Origin: Synergistaceae bacterium
Lineage (GTDB): Bacteria; Synergistota; Synergistia; Synergistales; Aminobacteriaceae
Direction: 5' to 3'
DNA: 12,512 bases
Assembly (NCBI GenBank): GCA_017475805.1
Contig: JAFVEW010000322.1
Location: 1-12,512 of the forward strand
A model generated the notes under the pieces. That model ran no database searches and was not told where the DNA came from. It was given only the letters and a program-made list of their open reading frames with translations. Made by a program: the position numbers and the translations under genes. This document shows positions 7,610 through 12,512 of this stretch, one piece after another (within the stretch, counting starts at the first letter, position 1; every line of letters starts with the position of its first letter).

Positions 7610-7665
7610 AAAAATTTTAGGATAATTATATAAAAATTGATGATAAAACATAAAAATTAAATTTT

Positions 7666-7689
7666 TGTAGTAATAAATGTAGTAATAAA
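7666..7689 (+). repeat. 12-base tandem duplication
   Basis: TGTAGTAATAAA occurs twice in immediate succession (7666-7677 and 7678-7689) within the AT-rich 166-base gap between the Hsp70-like and HAD genes. Nothing else recognisable lies in that gap apart from the HAD ribosome binding site. It may reflect replication slippage. Confidence 0.8.
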
Positions 7690-7775
7690 ATTTATCTTTT
7701 CTAGGAAATTTTTTTACGAATTTATTTAATTTTGGATTTTAGCATAAAATAAAAAAATTTGAAGGTAATTTTTTA

Positions 7776-8552
7776 ATGAAATATATTTTTTTTGACATTG
7801 ATCACACCCTCGTAAGCCACGTAAATTCGCCTCATATTCCTGAACAAACCAGACAAGCCTTAAAATTATTACGTGAAAACGGACATATTACTGCAATAGC
7901 TACAGGCCGTGCAGGATTTTTGACTTTCAAAACGGCGCAGGAATTTGAAATTAATAATCTCGTATGTTCCGGCGGTGCAGAAATTTTTATTGATGATAAA
8001 GAAATTTATAAAAAATTTTTCCCTGACGAACATTTAGAGAAATTTTTAGCACTATCGAAAAAATTTCCAGAATTAACTGCTGCTGCCGACGATAAATTTA
8101 TTTACACTGACGAAAGTTCAGGAGCTTTTAGAAAATATTTTAATAATCAAGCCGGTTATGACTGCATAAAATCAATTAAAGAATTAAAACGCGCTATGAT
8201 GTGTTATATCATGATACCGCCTAAAAATTTGAATGAAAATCACGGAATTTTTTTTAGTCCTCCTGAAGGCGTGAAACTCGAATTAATGAATCAATTCACA
8301 GAAGCTCGTGCAGCTAAGACTTCAAAGTGGCGCGGCATTGAAATTTTTATGAAAAATCTTGGCGCGGATATTAACGACGTTATAACATTCGGCGACGGAC
8401 CTAATGATATAGAGATGTTAGCGAACGCTAAATTAAGCGTAGCTGTTGCGAGTGCTTCTGATAAAGTTAAAAATGTTGCTAAATTTGTTTGCAATGATAT
8501 TGACGACGGCGGAATTTTACAGGCTTGCAAAGAATTAGGATTAATAACATAA
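7776..8552 (+). CDS. Cof-type HAD-superfamily phosphatase (subclass IIB)
   Basis: A cytoplasmic Mg-dependent phosphohydrolase; members act on sugar phosphates, flavin mononucleotide, pyridoxal phosphate and similar small molecules, and the sequence does not identify the substrate here. Motif I is 'DIDHTL' (residues 7-12), giving nucleophile D7 and acid/base D9; histidine replaces the more usual glycine at position 10. Motif II is the 'ATGRAG' threonine region (about 43-48). The conserved lysine of motif III lies in 'KTSKWRGIEI', and motif IV is 'FGDGPNDIEML' (about 205-215). The intervening segment is the C2B cap typical of Cof proteins. The length of 258 residues is normal. The ATG at 7776 has GAAGG at 7761-7765. 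A possible promoter for the downstream RNA lies inside its last codons. Confidence 0.9.
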   Translation: MKYIFFDIDHTLVSHVNSPHIPEQTRQALKLLRENGHITAIATGRAGFLTFKTAQEFEINNLVCSGGAEIFIDDKEIYKKFFPDEHLEKFLALSKKFPELTAAADDKFIYTDESSGAFRKYFNNQAGYDCIKSIKELKRAMMCYIMIPPKNLNENHGIFFSPPEGVKLELMNQFTEARAAKTSKWRGIEIFMKNLGADINDVITFGDGPNDIEMLANAKLSVAVASASDKVKNVAKFVCNDIDDGGILQACKELGLIT

Positions 8553-8553
8553 T
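8525..8553 (+). promoter_or_regulatory. Candidate sigma-70-type promoter for the structured RNA
   Basis: TTGCAA (8525-8530) and CATAAT (8548-8553) are separated by exactly 17 bases, and both are close to the -35 and -10 consensus. The pair lies over the last codons of the HAD gene and would start transcription near 8560, ahead of the RNA candidate. The sequence is AT-rich, so chance matches are common. Confidence 0.35.
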
Positions 8554-8554
8554 T

Positions 8555-8573
8555 TTTTTAGTTCCTACTTCCT
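8555..8573 (-). repeat. 19-base dispersed repeat, copy 2 (inverted)
   Basis: The reverse complement of 8555-8573 is identical to 5320-5338. It sits immediately after the HAD gene stop codon and just before the structured RNA candidate. The two copies face each other around the mtaB, Hsp70-like and HAD genes. Confidence 0.75.
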
Positions 8574-8585
8574 TGAATTAAAAAA

Positions 8586-8716
8586 GCCTCCGCAAGAACC
8601 GTGTATTGAAAGTTCTGACCCGTCCCTTAAAAGACATTGAAGTCTGTAGCAATCTGCTAAACTGGAATCGAGTGTTGGCTCAGAACGTATTCACTATCAC
8701 GCGAACCCGCAGGGGC
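8586..8716 (+). ncRNA. ssrS: Structured RNA candidate resembling 6S RNA
   Basis: No ORF occupies this gap, yet the sequence folds over its whole length. GCCTCCGC (8586-8593) pairs with GCAGGGGC (8709-8716), seven of eight positions including one U-G. Further in, GTTCTGACC (8612-8620) pairs with GGCTCAGAAC (8677-8686) with one bulged base. Between these two helices lie opposed unpaired stretches (8594-8611 and 8687-8708), the large central bubble expected for 6S RNA. The distal part contains smaller hairpins such as AGCA/TGCT (8648-8658). The closing strand 'CGAACCCGCAGGGG' looks like 6S closing stems I remember. 6S RNA binds housekeeping RNA polymerase by mimicking an open promoter. The ends are uncertain and I see no obvious terminator. 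It could instead be the leader of the following gene, but I recognise no riboswitch. Confidence 0.55.
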
Positions 8717-8747
8717 ATGTGTAAAATTATATCAGAAAAATTTTAGT

Positions 8748-10232
8748 ATGAAGGAAAAAATAATTTTGAAAAAGAATTTTTTTAAGCATTATTTAATTTT
8801 AATTTTTATATTTTTATTTTTTAATATAAATCAAGTTCACGCTGTAACTAAGGCCGAGTTTATAGGCGGCTTATTAAAAGCTCGCGGCCTCGATTGGAGC
8901 GAAACTTACGAATTTCAAAATAAAAGTCCTGTAGCTTTCATGTTAAGAACGGGATTAATAACTGACGACGTCAAGGACGTTCAAAAAAACGTAACGCGAC
9001 GAGAAGCTCTAAGATGGATAATTCAAAGTCTAGGACTTTCATTCGAGGCAGGAATTTTATCGGACTATCCGACGGGCTTTGATGATGACAAAAATTTAAC
9101 ATCGTTTGAGCGCGGGTGTCTTGTCGTGGCGTCAAACATGAACCCTTTAATTTTTACTAAATCTCAAAAATTTAACGGTCAAAATTCTCTAAGCTCAAAA
9201 GAATTTCAAATTCTAATGAATAGAGTCAGCGACGCAAGCAGAAATTTAACAATCGATATGATTAGAAATCCTCTTGAAGGCTTACGAGTTTTTATTCACC
9301 GTGAAGGAGTTTTAACAGGAATCCCGAACTGGAGATTTTATGCCGACGGAATTAAGACGCGTGAAGCTGCTAATACTTTCAAAAAGTCTCTAAACTCTTC
9401 GGGAATTGAAGCCAGCGTCTTCACTTACGAAGGAGCTTTCGGAGTCAGAACGGGCAAGTTAGAGAGTTATCACGAAATAAAAAAATTAATTTCAGTTGCA
9501 AAGGCTCGCGGCCTGACTTTTAGAGTTCTTCCTTCATTCTCAAATATTAATACAAATATAGTCCCTAAATTTTGGGTTAGACTTGAGATTGATCCGACTT
9601 ACTGGAAAATTTCGCCTTTAATCTCGAAAAACAGCACGAAAGATTTATTAACTCTCTCGCAGCTTTCAAAGCAGTACGGCGCAAAGGCTTCGATTAATGC
9701 GGGCTTTTTTGCAGCAACGACTCCGGGACGCGGTTATCCTATAGGGGCGTTAAAAATAAACGGCGAATTAATCAACGAGGCTTATGACGGACGAGGCTGT
9801 TTAGGCTGGAACTCTGACGATGAAGCAGTCTTTCAAGTTATCGAAAATTCAGAAGAAATTAGCGAATGGTATGACATGGAAAATATTATTCAGGCCGGCC
9901 CTTTATTGTTAGATGAAGGTTTTGCTTCGACAGTGCCTGAAGACTTTAATAACTCGTTGACCTCCGTCAGGCATCCTCGTTCAGCCGTCGGAATAAATAA
10001 AAACGGCGATTGGGTTTTCGTTGTTGTTGACGGTCGCAACGGCCTTCACTCTTCAGGAGCGACTATCTCAGAACTAACTGAAATTTTACGTTCTCAAGGT
10101 GTCATGTATGCTTTGAATTTAGACGGAGGCGGCTCGACGGAGATAATCATAAACGGCAAAATTTATAATTCACCGTCGGACGCTCACGAAAGGAAAATAA
10201 GCTATGCACTCGGAGCTTTGCCGCGCGATTAA
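8748..10232 (+). CDS. Exported phosphodiester glycosidase family protein (NAGPA/DUF2233 domain)
   Basis: This 494-residue exported protein has a Lys-rich N-terminus and a long hydrophobic core (about residues 14-27) ending in 'VHA', a signal peptide. Residues ~33-155 contain S-layer-homology-like pieces, 'VTKAEFIGGLLKARGL' and 'VTRREALRWIIQSLGL' (82-97), that could tie it to the envelope. Residues ~190-265 have the alternating pattern of a SPOR-like fold. The C-terminal domain is the NAGPA phosphodiester glycosidase fold, with 'INAGFF' (316-321), 'RHPRSAVGI', 'VVDGR' (426-430), 'SGATISELTEIL' and 'NLDGGGSTE' (457-465). Such domains cleave sugar phosphodiesters, plausibly in cell-envelope glycans; the substrate is unknown. 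No clear ribosome binding site precedes ATG 8748, so the start is a little uncertain. Its stop lies four bases from the convergent lipoprotein gene. Confidence 0.87.
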   Translation: MKEKIILKKNFFKHYLILIFIFLFFNINQVHAVTKAEFIGGLLKARGLDWSETYEFQNKSPVAFMLRTGLITDDVKDVQKNVTRREALRWIIQSLGLSFEAGILSDYPTGFDDDKNLTSFERGCLVVASNMNPLIFTKSQKFNGQNSLSSKEFQILMNRVSDASRNLTIDMIRNPLEGLRVFIHREGVLTGIPNWRFYADGIKTREAANTFKKSLNSSGIEASVFTYEGAFGVRTGKLESYHEIKKLISVAKARGLTFRVLPSFSNINTNIVPKFWVRLEIDPTYWKISPLISKNSTKDLLTLSQLSKQYGAKASINAGFFAATTPGRGYPIGALKINGELINEAYDGRGCLGWNSDDEAVFQVIENSEEISEWYDMENIIQAGPLLLDEGFASTVPEDFNNSLTSVRHPRSAVGINKNGDWVFVVVDGRNGLHSSGATISELTEILRSQGVMYALNLDGGGSTEIIINGKIYNSPSDAHERKISYALGALPRD

Positions 10233-10236
10233 AAAA

Positions 10237-10707
10237 TTAATTTTCGAGCGAGAGCCTTAATTTAACGCCGGACTTATCTAAAATATTTTTTAATTCGCTG
10301 TCAGTCTTCCCTATGATTTTGCCGAGCCTTGTATAAGACCACGAATTAGAGCCGTAAAAAATCACGATTTGATTTTCATTATAAAGAACAATATCGCCTG
10401 GAGAAGTCGTTATCTCTCGGTTATTACTTTTGAACGTATGACCGAGACTGCCGACTTGTTCAAAACCGCCGTATTGGCTTGTGTTGATGACGAGGTCTTT
10501 ATCTCTCAAAAATTTTTTTAGTTCGCGGACACTGTCGTTGTTCTCCCAAGTTACAGACATTAAAACATCGTCAATTCTAAGGCGGATATTTTTCGCTAAA
10601 ACTTCCTCGTCTGTAAAATCTCCGTCTCCGCCGCCGATGGCCATTCCGCAGCCGTTCGCAGTTAATAAAATAAAAATTAAAGATAATAATAGAGCAAAAT
10701 TTTTCAT
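10237..10707 (-). CDS. Lipoprotein with a cyclophilin-like fold
   Basis: The 156-residue product begins with a lipoprotein signal: Lys, a hydrophobic core and 'TANGC' with the lipid-modified Cys at residue 20. A short Gly/Asp-rich tether follows. The rest matches the cyclophilin-like domain found in small bacterial proteins. It has 'IRLRIDDVLMSVTWENNDSV' at the start of the sheet, then a 'LRDKDLVINTSQYGGFEQVG' region, and a closing 'SPGDIVLYNENQIVIFYG' followed by 'YTRLGKI'. Proteins of this fold lack the usual prolyl-isomerase catalytic set, and their role is unsettled. The ATG (10705-10707) has AAAAGGA on the minus strand at 10718-10724, and a good promoter lies upstream. The gene converges on the glycosidase gene, with only four bases between the stop codons. 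Confidence 0.78.
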   Translation of the reverse strand: MKNFALLLSLIFILLTANGCGMAIGGGDGDFTDEEVLAKNIRLRIDDVLMSVTWENNDSVRELKKFLRDKDLVINTSQYGGFEQVGSLGHTFKSNNREITTSPGDIVLYNENQIVIFYGSNSWSYTRLGKIIGKTDSELKNILDKSGVKLRLSLEN

Positions 10708-10744
10708 AGTTTATTAATCCTTTTCTGAAAATTTTAATAATTAT

Positions 10745-10773
10745 AATATAAAAAAACTAAGTAATAATCACAA
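10745..10773 (-). promoter_or_regulatory. Promoter of the cyclophilin-like lipoprotein gene
   Basis: On the minus strand TTGTGA (10768-10773) and TATATT (10745-10750) are separated by 17 bases, a good match to a sigma-70-type promoter. It lies about 40 bases ahead of the start codon. A TATAAT overlaps just downstream and could serve as an alternative -10. Confidence 0.45.
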
Positions 10774-10823
10774 TGCGCTAAAATCAAAAAATGTTAAAAT
10801 AATCTAATTATCATGAAAACTTA

Positions 10824-10860
10824 TACCCCTTCTTGCCCATGAGGGGGTAAATTTTATTTT
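10824..10860 (+). promoter_or_regulatory. Terminator-like leader hairpin before the antiporter gene, with a competing pairing
   Basis: TACCCCTT (10824-10831) pairs with AGGGGGTA (10842-10849) as an 8-bp stem with one wobble and a 10-base loop, followed by AATTTTATTTT. This has the form of an intrinsic terminator but lies upstream of the antiporter's ribosome binding site, with no plus-strand gene before it. The segment CTTCTTG (10829-10835), which covers part of the stem and loop, is exactly complementary to CAAGAAG (10868-10874) next to the ribosome binding site. The two structures are mutually exclusive, as in an attenuator or riboswitch expression platform. No known sensing domain is visible upstream. 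Confidence 0.5.
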
Positions 10861-10893
10861 AAGCAAACAAGAAGAGAAAGGAGAGAATATAAA

Positions 10894-11469
10894 TTGTTTG
10901 CTCAGCTTGTGAATTATATTCGTGCCGGAGCAAATGCCAGCGGAGGAATTTTGACTGTTGCTTTGATGCTTTTATTCGGTTTCGGATTGACGAGAATAAC
11001 AAAACTCCTAAAACTTCCAAATGTTACCGCATATATTATTACAGGAATTTTAATCGGACCTTACTGCTTAAATCTTGTTCCTGATTTCGTCGCCGAAAAC
11101 ACAGCTTTTCTTCCGAATATTGCGCTTGCTTTCATAGCGTTCAGCACGGGACAATTTTTCAGATTAAATGCTCTTCGCGGCAACGGCATGAAAGTTTTAA
11201 TAATAACAGTGCTTGAGGCCTGTGTAGCTTCGATTTTTGTTTTTATAGCGGCTTATTATATTTTGAGAATGGATTTAGCTTTCTCGACGGTCTTAGCGGC
11301 TTTGGCATCGGCGACTGCTCCGGCTTCTACAATGATGACGATAAGACAGACAGGAGCTCACGGAGATTTTGTCAATACTTTATTGCAGGTTGTCGCTCTT
11401 GATGACGTTGTAGGACTTATAGCTTACAGCATAGCTATATCGATAGCTCTTGCGAGTTCTGTTTCATGA
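10894..11469 (+). CDS. N-terminal half of a Kef/CPA2-type cation:proton antiporter, interrupted by an in-frame TGA
   Basis: The first 191 residues of a Na+/H+-exchanger-domain membrane protein. They include the early motif 'LLKLPNVTAYIITGILIGPYCLNLVP' (residues ~32-57), very typical of KefB/CPA2 antiporters, several more membrane segments, and 'ATAPASTMMTIRQTGAHG' followed by 'LLQVVALDDVVGL', which carries the ion-binding Asp-Asp pair of this family (about residues 169-170). Translation starts at TTG 10894, chosen because AAAGGAG (10877-10883) sits ten bases upstream. A TGA at 11467-11469 (codon 192) then stops it. The same frame continues uninterrupted to 12333, so the intact gene would encode about 479 residues. 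Alone, this half would lack the remaining transmembrane helices and probably could not transport. The downstream bases form no convincing selenocysteine-insertion hairpin. Confidence 0.82.
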   Translation: MFAQLVNYIRAGANASGGILTVALMLLFGFGLTRITKLLKLPNVTAYIITGILIGPYCLNLVPDFVAENTAFLPNIALAFIAFSTGQFFRLNALRGNGMKVLIITVLEACVASIFVFIAAYYILRMDLAFSTVLAALASATAPASTMMTIRQTGAHGDFVNTLLQVVALDDVVGLIAYSIAISIALASSVS

Positions 11470-11523
11470 GCTGAAGCTGGCTTTGAGTTAAAAAATATAA
11501 TTTCGCCGATTTTAATAAACTTA

Positions 11524-12333
11524 GTGAGCGTTATCATCGGTGCGTTTTGCGGCGTTTTCATGAAAATGCTTTTGCCTCCATACCGTTCGACTGATAACAG
11601 ATTAATAATTTCAGTTGCGGTTTTATTCGGTTTCTGCGGAATTTGTGAAATGTTAGGAGTTTCGCCGCTGCTTGGCTGTATGTTTATGTCGACGGTTTAT
11701 ATAAATATCACTGACGATGATAAATTATTCAAGCAGTTAAATTATTTCAGTCCGCCGATTTTACTTTTATTTTTCGTTCGTTCCGGCGTATGTTTTGAGC
11801 TTGGCTCGTTACTTAACGGCGGCGGAGCGTTATTAACATTAGGTATAGTTTATTTTATCGTAAGAATTTTAGGCAAATACGCGGGAGCTTTTTTAGGCTG
11901 CTTAATAACTCATAAAAATAAATTAGTCCGCAATTATTTAGGACTTGCTTTAATACCTCAAGCCGGAGTAGCTATAGGTCTTGCTGAATTAGGAGCGAGA
12001 ACTTTAGGCGGCACAACAGGTAGCGCGCTTAGAACAGTTATTCTTGCGTCGAGTGTTCTTTATGAATTAATCGGCCCTGCATGTGCGAAATTATCATTAG
12101 CTTTGTCGCATTCTTATGATAAAAATCTTAAAGAAGAAGAAAAGCCTCTCACGGCTCAAGAAGAAGATAAACTCATTGTAAATCTTTTAATCGAAAGAAT
12201 TAGAGAAATTCAGCAGGAATTGCCGGAACATTCACAGCCTTCACAAGCTTCACAAAAAATTCCTGTTGAAATTAATAATAATCGAGTTATGCAAGGAATA
12301 ATTAACCGTCAGCATATACATTCAAATAAATAA
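11524..12333 (+). CDS. C-terminal half of the interrupted cation:proton antiporter
   Basis: This is in the same frame as the upstream half; only the TGA at 11467-11469 separates them, and the 17 codons after it read as ordinary antiporter sequence. The GTG at 11524 is the first possible restart and lacks a ribosome binding site, so efficient independent translation is doubtful. The segment contributes the remaining membrane helices, with family-typical features such as 'GVSPLLGCMFMSTVY' and 'GLALIPQAGVAIGLAELG'. A soluble charged C-terminal tail of about 80 residues (from ~12105) is rich in Glu, Lys, Gln and Ser. There is no recognisable TrkA-N/RCK domain in it, unlike full KefB/KefC. The ion transported, whether K+ or Na+, cannot be read from the sequence. 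A strong terminator follows directly. Confidence 0.82.
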   Translation: MSVIIGAFCGVFMKMLLPPYRSTDNRLIISVAVLFGFCGICEMLGVSPLLGCMFMSTVYINITDDDKLFKQLNYFSPPILLLFFVRSGVCFELGSLLNGGGALLTLGIVYFIVRILGKYAGAFLGCLITHKNKLVRNYLGLALIPQAGVAIGLAELGARTLGGTTGSALRTVILASSVLYELIGPACAKLSLALSHSYDKNLKEEEKPLTAQEEDKLIVNLLIERIREIQQELPEHSQPSQASQKIPVEINNNRVMQGIINRQHIHSNK

Positions 12334-12340
12334 AAAAAAT

Positions 12341-12370
12341 CGCCTGCACTGGACAGGCGTTTATTTATTT
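12341..12370. terminator. Bidirectional terminator after the antiporter
   Basis: CGCCTG (12341-12346) and CAGGCG (12354-12359) form a perfect 6-bp GC-rich stem with a 7-base loop. T-rich sequence follows on the plus strand (12360-12370) and an A-run precedes it (12332-12339), which is a T-run on the minus strand. It can therefore end transcripts from both sides. Confidence 0.8.
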
Positions 12371-12512
12371 CAACATTACTATATACGCCTGCGAGCACGT
12401 AGCATGGCGAACGGTTTTAAGCGTTGAGCGACACTCCCTATCGCGTTATACGGCTACGAGCAAATAAAGGTTAAGGAATAAAAATAGTGTGCTCTCTACG
12501 ACTCCAACTAAA
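12371..12512. other. Terminal intergenic stretch without a recognised gene
   Basis: No complete ORF is visible on either strand. CGTAGC (12398-12403) can pair with GCTACG (12453-12458) and enclose further small hairpins, so a structured RNA is conceivable but unproven. On the minus strand an open run of about 24 codons ends at a TAG near 12382, just before the bidirectional terminator. Its residues match nothing I know. Confidence 0.3.

Noticed and set aside
7610..7640. CTAAAA/TTTTAG hairpin after the Hsp70-like gene
   Set aside because: An all-AT stem apart from its end pairs, with no following T-run, is unlikely to terminate transcription.
10233..10250. AT-rich palindrome between the convergent glycosidase and lipoprotein genes as a terminator
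   Set aside because: The stem is only A-T pairs and overlaps coding ends; too weak to call.
10481..10717. Plus-strand open frame opposite the lipoprotein gene
   Set aside because: It lies antisense to a clear lipoprotein gene with signal peptide, ribosome binding site and promoter; its own product has no recognisable features.
11467..11510. Selenocysteine insertion at the antiporter TGA
   Set aside because: The only nearby hairpin is AGC-UGAA-GCU directly after the stop, too small and too close for a bacterial SECIS, and the position is a loop in a family not known to use selenocysteine.
12376..12450. Minus-strand protein fragment ending near 12382
   Set aside because: It is only about 24 codons long, has an in-frame stop upstream and matches no family I know.
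1..12512. Genome-wide reassignment of TGA to Trp or Gly
   Set aside because: Long intact genes (permease, mazG, mtaB, glycosidase) contain no internal TGA and encode Trp with TGG and Gly with ordinary codons.

Overview
The window looks like a chromosomal segment from a member of the Synergistota, probably a host-associated, AT-rich lineage. The strongest taxonomic clue is the C-terminus of the leucine-rich-repeat protein ending at 1537: Gly-Gly-Gly-Cys, a short hydrophobic stretch and a basic tail. This is the Synergist-CTERM type of sorting signal. The remaining genes are mostly household bacterial genes, with two broken genes and one IS remnant.

Layout: (1) 1-1590, a surface-protein block. 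It holds the 3' end of a DUF6273-type protein, a secreted leucine-rich-repeat protein split by an in-frame TAA, and a strong terminator. (2) 1591-3099, a single-gene unit for a GntP-family gluconate-type permease, with its own -10 element, ribosome binding site and terminator. (3) 3079-4095 on the minus strand, mazG (nucleoside triphosphate pyrophosphohydrolase) behind a small unknown ORF. The far side of that ORF abuts the tail of an IS630-type transposase. (4) 4386-8552 on the plus strand: prmA (ribosomal protein L11 methyltransferase), mtaB (tRNA methylthiotransferase), a stand-alone Hsp70-like ATPase domain overlapping mtaB by 26 bases, and a Cof-type HAD phosphatase. (5) About 8586-8716, a structured non-coding RNA candidate with the overall shape of 6S RNA. 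(6) 8748-10232, an exported phosphodiester glycosidase (NAGPA domain), convergent with a minus-strand lipoprotein of the cyclophilin-like fold (10237-10707). (7) 10824-12370, a Kef/CPA2-type cation:proton antiporter split by an in-frame TGA. It is preceded by a leader that can form either a terminator or a competing helix and is closed by a bidirectional terminator. The last ~140 bases hold no gene I recognise.

Functionally, prmA, mtaB and mazG form a translation and nucleotide-quality-control theme. The outer genes are envelope and transport functions. The points most worth a second look are the two genes each broken by one in-frame stop (TAA and TGA), the terminator/antiterminator-like leader of the antiporter, the 6S-like RNA, a perfect 19-bp inverted repeat bracketing the mtaB-Hsp70-HAD block, and the orphan Hsp70-like domain itself. 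I see no defence system, CRISPR array, tRNA or rRNA here.
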